33,788 bases of DNA. Source: Anaerolineales bacterium (GTDB lineage: Bacteria; Chloroflexota; Anaerolineae; Anaerolineales; Villigracilaceae). The position numbers were made by a program, and so were the translations under genes. The notes under the pieces are model-generated. The model was not told the DNA's origin. It worked only from the letters and a program-made list of their open reading frames with translations, and searched no databases. The stretch is from NCBI GenBank assembly GCA_020060625.1, contig JAGUZU010000043.1:1-33788 (forward strand), read 5' to 3'. Shown here piece by piece: positions 7,824 through 16,948 of the stretch; position 1 is the stretch's first letter; every line of letters begins with the position of its first letter.

Positions 7824-9434
7824 ATGACCACAAAATATTTATTTTTTACCGGCGGCGTGGTATCGTCGGTTGGGAAAGGTGTGACCGCCGCGGCGACGGG
7901 CCTGCTTTTAAAAGAACGCGGATTCAAAGTGGCGGTGCAAAAACTCGACCCGTATATCAATGTGGACCCCGGCACGATGTCGCCGTATCAGCATGGCGAA
8001 GTGTACGTGCTGGATGACGGCGCGGAAACGGACCTCGATCTCGGTCACTACGAACGCTTCGTTGACATCCGCCTGAGCCGGGTCAGCAACTTCACGACGG
8101 GGCAGGTGTACGCGGAGATCATTTCGAAGGAGCGGCGCGGCGATTATCTCGGCGGGACGATTCAGGTCATTCCGCACATCACGAACGAGATCAAGCGCCG
8201 CATCGGGCTGGTGGCAAAAGAGACGGGCGCGGAGATCGTCATCCTCGAAGTCGGTGGCACGGTGGGCGATATCGAGTCGCAGCCGTTTCTTGAGGCGTTA
8301 CGTCAACTGCGCAATGAGGTCGGGCGCGAGAACTGCCTCTTCGTGCATGTCACCTGGCTCCCCACCATCGGCGCGACAGGTGAGATAAAGACAAAACCAA
8401 CACAGCATTCCGTGGCGGCGCTGCGCTCCATCGGCATTTCGCCCAACGTCATCATCGCGCGCGCCGATCAGAATGTGGACAAGGGTTTGTGCGAAAAGAT
8501 CGCGCTCTTTTGCGACGTGGAAAAAGACTCGGTCATTCCGATGAAAACGGCGGACGTTTTATATGAAGTTCCGCTCCTGCTCGAAAAATTAGGCGTGGGC
8601 GAATTGATGTTAAACAAACTCGGTTTGAAAGCCATGCGCAAACCGAACATGCGTCCCTGGAAAAAACTGGTGGAGGAAGTCCGCAAGCCGAAGCCGACGG
8701 TCAACGTGGCGCTCGTCGGAAAATATGTCGAATTGCAGGATGCCTACATGTCTGTGCGCGAGGCGCTCAAACACGCCGGAATCGCCAACAGCGTGGAAGT
8801 GGAGATCGGCTGGGTTCATTCCGCCGACCTCGAAAAAGACAAGGGCTGGGACGTGATCAAAAAAGCGGATGCGATCCTCGTGCCGGGCGGCTTCGGTTCG
8901 CGCGGCGTGGAAGGCAAGATCATGGCGGCACGTTACGCCCGCGAAAATAAAATCCCCTATCTTGGTCTGTGCCTGGGGATGCAGGTGATGTGCATAGATT
9001 TTGCGCGTCACGTTTTGGAATTGGAGGAAGCCAATTCCTCGGAATTCGACCGAAGCACCGAACACCCCATCATTGACTTAATGCTCGACCAGCGTTCCAT
9101 CACCGACATGGGCGGGACAATGCGCCTCGGACTCTACCCGTGCCTGCTCCAAAAAGGGACGAAGGCTGCCAACGCCTATGCCGTCCCCCGCGTGGACGAG
9201 CGTCATCGTCACCGCTTCGAGTTCAACAACGCCTACCGCGATTCATTTGCGGAACATGGCATGGTCTTTTCGGGTCTATCCCCCGACGGAAAACTGGTCG
9301 AGATCGTCGAACTGACAGACCACCCCTACATGGTGGCGAGTCAATTCCACCCCGAATTTCTCTCCCGTCCGATGAAGCCGCATCCGCTGTTTGTGGGGTT
9401 GTTGAAGGCGGCGAAGGAGAGGAGGAGGAAGTGA
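7824..9434 (+). CDS. pyrG: CTP synthase
   Basis: The 536-residue enzyme makes CTP from UTP, ATP and glutamine, the last step of de novo pyrimidine nucleotide synthesis. The N-terminal synthetase half opens with FFTGGVVSSVGKG (P-loop-like, 10-19) and includes DPYINVDPGTMSPYQHGEV and LEVGGTVGDIES. The C-terminal class I glutaminase half has PYLGLCLGMQ with nucleophile Cys383, and FHPE with His509 and Glu511. Length matches the family. GGAG lies before the ATG. A 42-bp inverted repeat stands in its leader. The gene converges on the lipoprotein gene, with 13 bases between the two stop codons and a hairpin spanning both. Confidence 0.98.
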   Translation: MTTKYLFFTGGVVSSVGKGVTAAATGLLLKERGFKVAVQKLDPYINVDPGTMSPYQHGEVYVLDDGAETDLDLGHYERFVDIRLSRVSNFTTGQVYAEIISKERRGDYLGGTIQVIPHITNEIKRRIGLVAKETGAEIVILEVGGTVGDIESQPFLEALRQLRNEVGRENCLFVHVTWLPTIGATGEIKTKPTQHSVAALRSIGISPNVIIARADQNVDKGLCEKIALFCDVEKDSVIPMKTADVLYEVPLLLEKLGVGELMLNKLGLKAMRKPNMRPWKKLVEEVRKPKPTVNVALVGKYVELQDAYMSVREALKHAGIANSVEVEIGWVHSADLEKDKGWDVIKKADAILVPGGFGSRGVEGKIMAARYARENKIPYLGLCLGMQVMCIDFARHVLELEEANSSEFDRSTEHPIIDLMLDQRSITDMGGTMRLGLYPCLLQKGTKAANAYAVPRVDERHRHRFEFNNAYRDSFAEHGMVFSGLSPDGKLVEIVELTDHPYMVASQFHPEFLSRPMKPHPLFVGLLKAAKERRRK

Positions 9435-9453
9435 GCCGGCATCCCGCTCACTT
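9429..9453. terminator. Hairpin spanning the stop codons of two convergent genes
   Basis: AAGTGAGC and GCTCACTT make perfect 8-base arms around a 9-base loop. The left arm contains the pyrG TGA; the right arm contains the stop of the minus-strand lipoprotein gene. No U-tract follows on either strand, so an intrinsic terminator is uncertain. Its symmetry suits a shared 3' end. Confidence 0.45.
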
Positions 9454-10146
9454 GGACACAACCACACTCAACCCCAGCGTTGCGCCAAAAGCAGTTCCGC
9501 CTCCATCGGACAAACGGTAATAGGTAGTGTAAGTTCCTTCCTTTTTGGGCGCTTCCACCACAACGGATAATTCCGTCCAATCCCATGGTTTTACAACCCT
9601 GTTGATCTGGGACCATGTTGAACGAAAGTGGTCTTCGCCTATGGTGGTCAAATGGTATCCGTACAGCCAGTCACACGTTCCGATATTTTGCACCTTCCAG
9701 GTTTTGGTGAAAGTCTCGCCGGGCGACACAGTCGTCCCACTGGGATAATTCACATCACGGATGAATGCCAGATTGTTACAGCCACTCCCCAGGGCAAACG
9801 GGTCGACAGTGGCGGTGGGAAGAGTGCCCGTCACCGAGGGAGTTATCGAGCCTCCCGGCGTTGCGGTGAAGTAAATATAGATTGGTGTCCACGTCGCGGG
9901 AACCACTATTGGATTGGATGTCATCGTTGGATAGAAAGTGTTTGTTGGAGTCGGCGTATCGGTGGAGGGAATCGTCGGCGTGACCATGGCGGTCTGTGTG
10001 CCGAAGAACCCGGAGACCATCGTGCCAACAGCCGCAGTCAAAAGGTCGCCATCCGTGGCAACCGATTCGCTGGTCTCACCGCCACAGGCGGAGAGGATCG
10101 CGATTGCGGCGAGAAAAAGCGCCAGAAATTTTTGATTGAAACGCAT
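9448..10146 (-). CDS. Surface lipoprotein with NBR1-type Ig-like domain
   Basis: The 232-residue protein starts at MRFNQKF and has a lipoprotein signal with lipobox LSAC followed by GGE. A long Thr/Pro-rich spacer follows (TPTIPSTDTPTPTNT onward), then a C-terminal domain with TKTWKVQNIGTCDW and a YRLSDG stretch, the hallmark of the Ig-like domain first described next to BRCA1 (NBR1). Such lipoproteins are frequent in Chloroflexota; the domain is usually taken to bind other proteins or cell-surface material. An upstream in-frame ATG at 10179 is rejected because a TATAAT at 10183-10178 overlaps it, which would place the transcript start downstream of that codon. AGAGG precedes the chosen ATG at 8 bases. 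It diverges from eno. Confidence 0.85.
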   Translation of the reverse strand: MRFNQKFLALFLAAIAILSACGGETSESVATDGDLLTAAVGTMVSGFFGTQTAMVTPTIPSTDTPTPTNTFYPTMTSNPIVVPATWTPIYIYFTATPGGSITPSVTGTLPTATVDPFALGSGCNNLAFIRDVNYPSGTTVSPGETFTKTWKVQNIGTCDWLYGYHLTTIGEDHFRSTWSQINRVVKPWDWTELSVVVEAPKKEGTYTTYYRLSDGGGTAFGATLGLSVVVSK

Positions 10147-10177
10147 TGAAATAACCTCTTTCCGTTGTAGGTTAATC

Positions 10178-10183
10178 ATTATA
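10178..10183 (-). promoter_or_regulatory. -10 box of the NBR1-Ig lipoprotein gene
   Basis: A perfect TATAAT on the minus strand, about 31 bases before the ATG at 10146. The -35 region is not recognisable. Its position over the in-frame ATG at 10179 decides the start codon choice. Confidence 0.5.
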
Positions 10184-10232
10184 AGGGAATTTTCATTTCG
10201 TCATCTTTCCATCCCAACGCTAAAAATCGGAT

Positions 10233-10238
10233 TATACT
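10233..10238 (+). promoter_or_regulatory. Possible -10 box for eno
   Basis: TATACT lies about 110 bases before the eno start. No convincing -35 box is at 16-18 bases. This would give a leader of about 105 nt, in which I see no known riboswitch. Confidence 0.25.
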
Positions 10239-10262
10239 TGCGGCTGTCACTGTGAGATTTAG

Positions 10263-11648
<1,386 letters not shown>

Positions 11649-11682
11649 GTCAGGGCGTGTGCGAAGTTCCAGAAAACAGAAG

Positions 11683-11730
11683 CAGGCTCGAGGTCCGAAA
11701 TGAAGCGGATTTCGAGCCTGTAATTTTTTA
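11683..11730 (+). terminator. Rho-independent terminator of eno
   Basis: CAGGCTCGAGGTCCG pairs with CGGATTTCGAGCCTG (15 bp with two G-U pairs) around an 8-base loop, followed by TAATTTTTTA. It ends three bases before the -35 box of the next gene. Confidence 0.9.
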
Positions 11731-11732
11731 AT

Positions 11733-11777
11733 TTGACATATCATTTCAAATCGCTATAATTAGTTCGTTGTCACAAC
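11733..11777 (+). promoter_or_regulatory. Near-consensus promoter of the ROK regulator, with a palindrome at the start site
   Basis: TTGACA (11733-11738) and TATAAT (11755-11760) are 16 bases apart, both perfect. The transcript would start near 11767. There the palindrome GTTGTCACAAC (11767-11777) would be well placed to block transcription if bound, possibly by the ROK protein itself. The promoter is read directly; the operator role is inferred. Confidence 0.8.
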
Positions 11778-11784
11778 ATACTAA

Positions 11785-13017
11785 ATGACGAAGAACACAG
11801 CAGACCAGGCTTTCGTTCGCGAGACGAATCTCTCGCTTGTATTGCGGCTCATTCATAACCAGCCGCCTGTTTCGCGCGCGCAGCTGGCAGCCATCACCGG
11901 CTTGAACAAGTCCACCGTATCGAGTCTGGTGGATGAGTTGTTGGAACGCGGTCTCGTCCACGAGATCGGAAGCAATGCCGGCGGCGCGGGCAGACCCGCA
12001 ACGCTGCTGGAGGTGGACCCGCAGGCGGGACATATCATCGGCGTGGAACTTGGCGTGGATTTTGTTTCCGTCGCTGTAACCGACTTTTTTGGAAACATCA
12101 TCTGGCGCAGGCGGGAGGACGCCGACTCGACGGAAGACCAGGAAAAAATGATCAACCAGACATTGCGCATCGTGAAAGATGCAATGTCGTTTGGGAAGAA
12201 GAAGAATTTCCATTTCCTGGGGCTGGGACTGGCGACGCCCGGAACCGTTGATTTGAACGAAGGGCTGTTGATCTTTGCGCCAAATCTGCACTGGCGCAAC
12301 GTGCCGTTTGGGAAGATATTCTCCGAGCAAACAAAGTTAAAAGTATTTGTCGAAAACGACGCAAACGCGGCTGCCATCGCCGAACATCTCTTTGGCACTG
12401 CGCGCCGATGTCAGAACTTTATATTCGTATTTGCAGGGGTCGGAATCGGCGGCGGGTTATTTCTCAATGGCAGGTTGTATCGCGGCAACAACGGATACGC
12501 CGGGGAGATCGGTCATTCCCCCATCATGGCGGAGCCGTCGCAAACCGTATGTCATTGCGGCAACCGCGGCTGCTGGGAGACCTACGCCAACCAGTATTCG
12601 ATCATCCAGCGCATCCAGGCGCGGCTGGAAGTGAAGCGGTCGAGCATCATCCCTAAATTAATGACCGATCAAAACAGCGTATTGAGCATCCCACTCATCA
12701 AACAGGCGGCAGACGCGGGCGATATCGAAGCCGTCGAATCGTTCAACGAAGCGGGGCAAGCCATGGGGCAGGGCTTTGCGGGGTTGATCAACATTTTCAA
12801 TCCGGAGATGATCATTCTGGGAGGTCCGCTTAGCGTGGCGGGCGAGTATTTGCTGCCCGCCATAAAAGAGACGGTGGCGCGTCATTCCCTGCCGGAAATT
12901 GACCGGCAAGCCGAGGTGCTTCTATCTCCCTTCGGTCCGGATGCGAGCCTGATCGGAGCAATCGCCATCGTCGTGGACGACGCGCTTTCACATCCCGCAT
13001 ACGTCGCGCGGAAATGA
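11785..13017 (+). CDS. ROK-family transcriptional regulator
   Basis: The 410-residue protein has an N-terminal winged helix (about 15-75, with SRAQLAAITGLNKSTVSSLV) followed by a ROK sugar-kinase-like domain. ROK repressors such as NagC, Mlc and XylR sense a sugar or its phosphate and release DNA. The zinc site is complete (His244 in EIGH, then Cys256, Cys258 and Cys263 in CHCGNRGCWE). ENDAN keeps the kinase-type Asp192, so sugar binding and even residual kinase activity are possible. The near-consensus promoter predicts a leader of only about 18 nt without a Shine-Dalgarno. It precedes an MFS sugar permease and the maltodextrin ABC genes, which it probably controls. Confidence 0.92.
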   Translation: MTKNTADQAFVRETNLSLVLRLIHNQPPVSRAQLAAITGLNKSTVSSLVDELLERGLVHEIGSNAGGAGRPATLLEVDPQAGHIIGVELGVDFVSVAVTDFFGNIIWRRREDADSTEDQEKMINQTLRIVKDAMSFGKKKNFHFLGLGLATPGTVDLNEGLLIFAPNLHWRNVPFGKIFSEQTKLKVFVENDANAAAIAEHLFGTARRCQNFIFVFAGVGIGGGLFLNGRLYRGNNGYAGEIGHSPIMAEPSQTVCHCGNRGCWETYANQYSIIQRIQARLEVKRSSIIPKLMTDQNSVLSIPLIKQAADAGDIEAVESFNEAGQAMGQGFAGLINIFNPEMIILGGPLSVAGEYLLPAIKETVARHSLPEIDRQAEVLLSPFGPDASLIGAIAIVVDDALSHPAYVARK

Positions 13018-13079
13018 TCCGCATCCGATTCGCTCCGCTCTTTTTTCAACAGAACCATACACATTTTCTTGCAAAGGCA

Positions 13080-13104
13080 GGCTGGCTTTCATAAGAAACC
13101 AGCC
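13080..13104 (+). promoter_or_regulatory. Stem-loop just upstream of the MFS gene
   Basis: GGCTGG-C-TTTC, ATAA, GAAACCAGCC: a 10-bp stem with one bulged base, ending 14 bases before the MFS start codon. No U-tract follows. It may affect translation of the permease or stabilise the mRNA end. Confidence 0.35.
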
Positions 13105-13118
13105 AAATCACCCCGTCC

Positions 13119-14291
13119 ATGCGCGATAATTTATCCAGATCGACTGTAACCCTCCTTACCATCGGCTGTTTTTTCGCCTTCTTTCTCTTTGGGCTGACCG
13201 ACAATCTGAAGGGACCCACCCTGCCCATGATGCTGGCGGAATTGAACATCAACTATGGCACAGGCGGCAATATCTTTTTCGGACAATACGTCGGCTTTTT
13301 CATTGCCACCCTGCTCACCGGCATCCTCGCCGACCGCTTCGGACTCAAGCCTGTCATCCTGCTGGCGGGAGTCTGTCTCGCTCTCGGCGTCGGCGGATAC
13401 AGCACGTTCAAGACCGCCGCGCTGCTTTCGCTCTCCCTCTTCATCATCGGGCTGGGATTGGGCGCCTTCGAACTCGGTCCAAACGCGGTCATCATCAGCC
13501 TGTACAAGAAGCAAAAGGGGCTTTACCTCAATCTAATGGCGGTCATGCACGGGCTGGGGTCCACAATCGCGCCGTTGTTCGCAGGCTGGCTCCTGAGCCT
13601 GAACGAAACCTGGCGCGTGATCTATCGCTGGGACCTCCTCATGATCGGCGCATTCATTCTATTTGCGCTCTTTCTGCGGTTTCCAAAGCCCGAGGAAAAG
13701 ACCGCCTTCGATTTTCGGAACATCTCGCGCGTCGCATTCAAAGACGCAATGCCTCTGTATTATCTTGCCATCGCATTTTATGTCGCCGCAGAAATCGGAA
13801 TCTCATCCTGGCTGGTGATCTACCTTCAGAAAATTCACGCCGTATCCGTATCAGCCAGCGCCCAGGCGTTGGCGCTCTTTTTCGCCATGCTCATGCTCGG
13901 ACGTTTCATTGGCGGGTTCATTGTGCATCGCTTCGGCTACCTTCGTTCGATCCTGACCGCATCCCTTTTCTCGATCTTTACCATCGCAATTGGCACATTC
14001 ACCAGTCTGTACTTCCTCCTGCCCTTCACCGGCTTTTTCTTCTCCATCATTTTCCCCACCCTCACCGCCGCAGTTTCGGATACCCATCACGAAAACGTCA
14101 ACACCCTGCTCGGGCTGCTGTTCACCTTTGCCGGATTGGGCGGGCTGTTCGGTCCCTGGCTGGTGGCGTGGGGCAGCGAATTCTTTGGGCTGCAAATCGG
14201 TTTTGCCGTCAACCTGATTATCGTATTCATGATGTTTACCTTTGCCCTGATCCTTTTCAGAATGGACGAAAAAAAGAGAACAGTTAACTGA
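13119..14291 (+). CDS. MFS permease, FucP/GlcP-like sugar transporter
   Basis: The 390-residue protein has 12 predicted membrane helices in two halves. The first half carries the MFS signature LADRFGLKP after helix 2; the second half has the matching FIVHRFGY. Spacing, length and helix pattern resemble the FucP/GlcP sugar:proton symporters, though the substrate cannot be read from sequence. It lies 101 bases after the ROK gene in the same direction and may be cotranscribed with it; a glucose or oligosaccharide role fits the neighbourhood. No clear Shine-Dalgarno is seen before the ATG. Confidence 0.85.
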   Translation: MRDNLSRSTVTLLTIGCFFAFFLFGLTDNLKGPTLPMMLAELNINYGTGGNIFFGQYVGFFIATLLTGILADRFGLKPVILLAGVCLALGVGGYSTFKTAALLSLSLFIIGLGLGAFELGPNAVIISLYKKQKGLYLNLMAVMHGLGSTIAPLFAGWLLSLNETWRVIYRWDLLMIGAFILFALFLRFPKPEEKTAFDFRNISRVAFKDAMPLYYLAIAFYVAAEIGISSWLVIYLQKIHAVSVSASAQALALFFAMLMLGRFIGGFIVHRFGYLRSILTASLFSIFTIAIGTFTSLYFLLPFTGFFFSIIFPTLTAAVSDTHHENVNTLLGLLFTFAGLGGLFGPWLVAWGSEFFGLQIGFAVNLIIVFMMFTFALILFRMDEKKRTVN

Positions 14292-14301
14292 CATCCGCCC
14301 C

Positions 14302-14333
14302 CGCCCGCCTCAAACGGGACCCGGGAGCGGGCG
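14302..14333 (+). terminator. GC-rich hairpin after the MFS gene
   Basis: CGCCCGC and GCGGGCG, perfect 7-base arms around an 18-base loop, begin 10 bases after the MFS stop. There is no U-tract, so this may be a weak or Rho-assisted stop, or an mRNA 3'-end barrier. Confidence 0.35.
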
Positions 14334-14434
14334 CCACGCCCAGAGCATATCCCTCCGCCGATACCCGCCTCTGCGCGCCTCCCTTTGTTCGATCAAGCAA
14401 CTAACTCGTCTTTCAAAATCATGGCTCAAAAACG

Positions 14435-14473
14435 GTCTTGGTGGTTATAATAAAATTACCATATTCTTAAGAC
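14435..14473 (+). promoter_or_regulatory. Promoter with possible operator for the maltodextrin ABC operon
   Basis: A perfect TATAAT (14446-14451) lies 34 bases before the ATPase start; the -35 box is weak. Around it TGGTTAT (14442-14448) and ATTACCA (14455-14461) form an imperfect inverted repeat (6 of 7 bases), with GTCTT and AAGAC further out. A dyad over the -10 box of a sugar operon next to a ROK gene is a reasonable operator candidate. Confidence 0.4.
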
Positions 14474-14485
14474 TGGAGGCATCCC

Positions 14486-15586
14486 ATGGCAAGCGTCACA
14501 TTCGACAACGTAATAAAAAGATTTGGCGATCTTGAGATCATCAAAAAACTCAACATCCGTGTTGAGGACAAGGAATTCCTTGTATTGGTCGGTCCCTCAG
14601 GCTGCGGAAAAACAACCGCCCTGCGCCTGCTGGCTGGACTGGAAGAGATCACCGAAGGCGAGATCCGCATCGGTGACCGCGTGGTGAACGATGTCGCCCC
14701 GAAAGACCGCGACATTGCCATGGTGTTCCAGTCCTATGCTTTATATCCGCATCTTTCGGTTTACGATAACATGGCGTTCGGTTTGAAATTAAGAAAGACT
14801 CCCAAAGACGAGATCAAGCGGCGCGTAAACGAAGCCGCCGAAATTTTGGGAATTACCGATCTGCTGGACCGCAAACCCCGCCAGCTTTCCGGCGGTCAAC
14901 GACAGCGCGTGGCGGTTGGGCGAGCCATCGTCCGCGAGCCCAAGGTCTTCCTGTTCGATGAGCCGCTCTCGAACCTCGACGCCAAATTGCGCGTGCAAAT
15001 GCGGGCGGAGATCAGCAAACTGCACCAACGCCTGCAAACCACCTTCATTTACGTCACGCACGACCAGACCGAAGCCATGACCATGGCATCCAGGATCGCG
15101 GTGATTACCAAGGGCAGTCTGCAACAATTGGACACTCCGCAAAATCTCTACGACCATCCCAATAACATTTTCGTAGCCGGATTTATCGGCTCGCCCGCCA
15201 TGAATTTCTTCCCGGCGAAACTCGCTGTCAGCGGCGGAAAGGTTGTGGTGGACACCGGCGACTTTCAGGTCCAGGTACCCGAGGCGCTGGCGGGACCGTA
15301 TAAAGGCATGGATGGCAAAAACATCGTCTTTGGCATCCGCCCCGAAAATATCCACGATCCCAATTTTGCGCCGCCCAATATTCACGGGGAGAAGGTCGCT
15401 GCCAAGGTGGATGTCACCGAATTGATGGGCAATGAAACCCTCCTCTATCTCGTCAGCGGCAAAAACACATACGTCGGTCGTGTGGACCCGCGCTCGAATA
15501 CCCGGGTCGGCGATACCATGCAAGCGGTTTTTGATATGGATAAATTCCATATTTTCGATGCAAGCACGGAAGAAGCAATTCGATAA
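14486..15586 (+). CDS. MalK/UgpC-type sugar ABC transporter ATPase
   Basis: The 366-residue cytoplasmic ATPase drives sugar import. It shows Walker [10 protein letters not shown] (Lys42), Q-loop in [12 protein letters not shown], signature LSGGQRQR (134-141), Walker B VFLFDEP with Glu159, and H-loop THD with His192. Residues from about 235 form the TOBE/MalK regulatory region ([22 protein letters not shown]). This class often serves several sugar transporters, but here it sits directly ahead of its binding protein and permeases. GGAGG lies 7 bases before the ATG. MalT or EIIA interaction cannot be judged from sequence. Confidence 0.95.
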   Translation: MASVTFDNVIKRFGDLEIIKKLNIRVEDKEFLVLVGPSGCGKTTALRLLAGLEEITEGEIRIGDRVVNDVAPKDRDIAMVFQSYALYPHLSVYDNMAFGLKLRKTPKDEIKRRVNEAAEILGITDLLDRKPRQLSGGQRQRVAVGRAIVREPKVFLFDEPLSNLDAKLRVQMRAEISKLHQRLQTTFIYVTHDQTEAMTMASRIAVITKGSLQQLDTPQNLYDHPNNIFVAGFIGSPAMNFFPAKLAVSGGKVVVDTGDFQVQVPEALAGPYKGMDGKNIVFGIRPENIHDPNFAPPNIHGEKVAAKVDVTELMGNETLLYLVSGKNTYVGRVDPRSNTRVGDTMQAVFDMDKFHIFDASTEEAIR

Positions 15587-15591
15587 CCCTT

Positions 15592-15646
15592 CATGAAAGG
15601 AGGTGGTCTGTAAAAGGATAAGTCAAATCACGTCAACGCTTTCATG
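15592..15646 (+). promoter_or_regulatory. Strong isolated Shine-Dalgarno and dyad in the spacer before the sugar-binding protein
   Basis: The spacer contains GAAAGGAGGTGGTC, which matches the complement of a typical 16S rRNA 3' end almost fully, about 75 bases before the binding-protein start. No normal start codon follows at a usable distance; the site is inside a six-codon frame (15593-15613, MKGGGL). CATGAAAG (15592-15599) and CTTTCATG (15639-15646) are exact inverted arms, and AAGGAT/ATCCTT lie nearby. The binding-protein gene has its own AGGAGA. The motif resembles the ribosome-bound mRNA stabiliser known from Bacillus cry3A. Confidence 0.5.
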
Positions 15647-15685
15647 CAATAACGATCCTTCCATACCTTTCAAGGAGAAAAGAGA

Positions 15686-16864
15686 ATGAAAAAGAATTTG
15701 CTCGTTTTATTGAGCGCGCTGATCATTGCATCGCTTGCGCTCTCCGCCTGCGGCGGGGGCGGCGCGCCCGCTTCCGGCGTGACCGAAGTCACTTTCTGGC
15801 ATGCATACGGCACCGGCTCCGCAGAAGAAATTGCCCTTGCAAAACTTCTCGAACAGGCTGCCACAGACATGCCTCAGTACAAGATCAACGTCCTGCAGGT
15901 TCCTTTCAACGACATCTTCAACAAATATGACACGGATGTCGCCGCGGGCGGCGGTCCGGATATGTTCATTGCCCCGAACGACAACCTCGGCAATCAGGTC
16001 CGCACTGGCACCATCCGCGACATCACCGAACTAGCGGAAGGCAAACTCGGCGACTACAGCGAGCTTTCCAAGGGCGGCATGATGTACGACGGCAAACTGT
16101 ACGGCGTCCCCGAATCCCTCAAGGCTGTTGTGTTCTGGTATAACAAGGACATGATCAGCGCCCCGCCCGCCACCACCGACGATCTCAAGGCGTTGATGGA
16201 AGGCGGCACGTCAATTGCAATCAGCTACGGCTGCTACCATCACTGGGGCTTCTTCGGCTCCTTCGGCGGTCAAATCTTCGATGCGGATTTCAACTTCGTC
16301 ACCAGCGATGCAAATCAGGCAAAGATGACCGACTCGATCTCCTACCTCAACGATCTCTATCAGATATCCAAGGAGAACAACTGGCCCAAGAACGATAGCG
16401 ACGGTCTCGCGCCCTTCTCGGAAGGCACGGTTGCCGCCATCACGAACGGCAACTGGGCGATGGGCGATTACCAGAAAGCCCTCGGCGATAAACTCGGCGT
16501 GGCTCCCATTCCTGCCGGACCCGGCGGCGCCTCCAACCCGCTCCTCGGCGTTGACGGTTTCTACTTCAACCCGAACAGCCAGAACGCTGAAGCCGCGCTC
16601 GATGTGGCAATGTACCTGACCAATGCCGCCGCGCAAACCATGATGATGAACGAAGCCGGTCACGTTCCCGCCAACACCAAGGTGGAAGTCACCGACCCGC
16701 TCATCCAGGGTTTGCTGGATGCGTTCTCCACATCCTATTTCCGCCCACAGGTGGAAGCTCTCGGCGGCTACTGGAGCAATTTCTGCGGAACCGACCAGGT
16801 CTTTGAAGCCGGCACCGCGCCCGAAGAATGGGTTGCGACTGCCTTTGAAAGCGCGACCAAATAG
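15686..16864 (+). CDS. Maltodextrin-type sugar-binding lipoprotein of the ABC transporter
   Basis: The 392-residue protein is the extracellular receptor of the importer. The signal peptide ends in lipobox LSAC (Cys22), so it is lipid-anchored. The mature part has the type 1 solute-binding pattern of the MalE class: VTFWHAYGTGSAEE, the GGGPDMFIAPNDNLG segment, YGVPESLKAVVFWYNKDM and FSEGTVAAITNGNWAMGDY. Maltodextrin is inferred mainly from the GH13 genes in the same block. AGGAGA lies 9 bases before the ATG. A strong isolated Shine-Dalgarno-like motif upstream and a hairpin downstream (16887-16917) suggest that its mRNA segment is kept at a higher level than the rest of the operon. Confidence 0.94.
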   Translation: MKKNLLVLLSALIIASLALSACGGGGAPASGVTEVTFWHAYGTGSAEEIALAKLLEQAATDMPQYKINVLQVPFNDIFNKYDTDVAAGGGPDMFIAPNDNLGNQVRTGTIRDITELAEGKLGDYSELSKGGMMYDGKLYGVPESLKAVVFWYNKDMISAPPATTDDLKALMEGGTSIAISYGCYHHWGFFGSFGGQIFDADFNFVTSDANQAKMTDSISYLNDLYQISKENNWPKNDSDGLAPFSEGTVAAITNGNWAMGDYQKALGDKLGVAPIPAGPGGASNPLLGVDGFYFNPNSQNAEAALDVAMYLTNAAAQTMMMNEAGHVPANTKVEVTDPLIQGLLDAFSTSYFRPQVEALGGYWSNFCGTDQVFEAGTAPEEWVATAFESATK

Positions 16865-16886
16865 GTTTTAGATCGTCATGCAAATT

Positions 16887-16920
16887 GGGAGCGGGCAAGG
16901 GTTTCCTGCCCGCTCCCTTT
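16887..16920 (+). terminator. Hairpin between binding-protein and permease genes
   Basis: GGGAGCGGGCA and TGCCCGCTCCC form a perfect 11-bp stem with a 9-base loop, followed by only three T. It would end part of the transcripts or protect the 3' end of the binding-protein mRNA, giving more receptor than permease. Confidence 0.7.
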
Positions 16921-16948
16921 GGAAAACCTCTGGTTCAAGGAGAGACCA

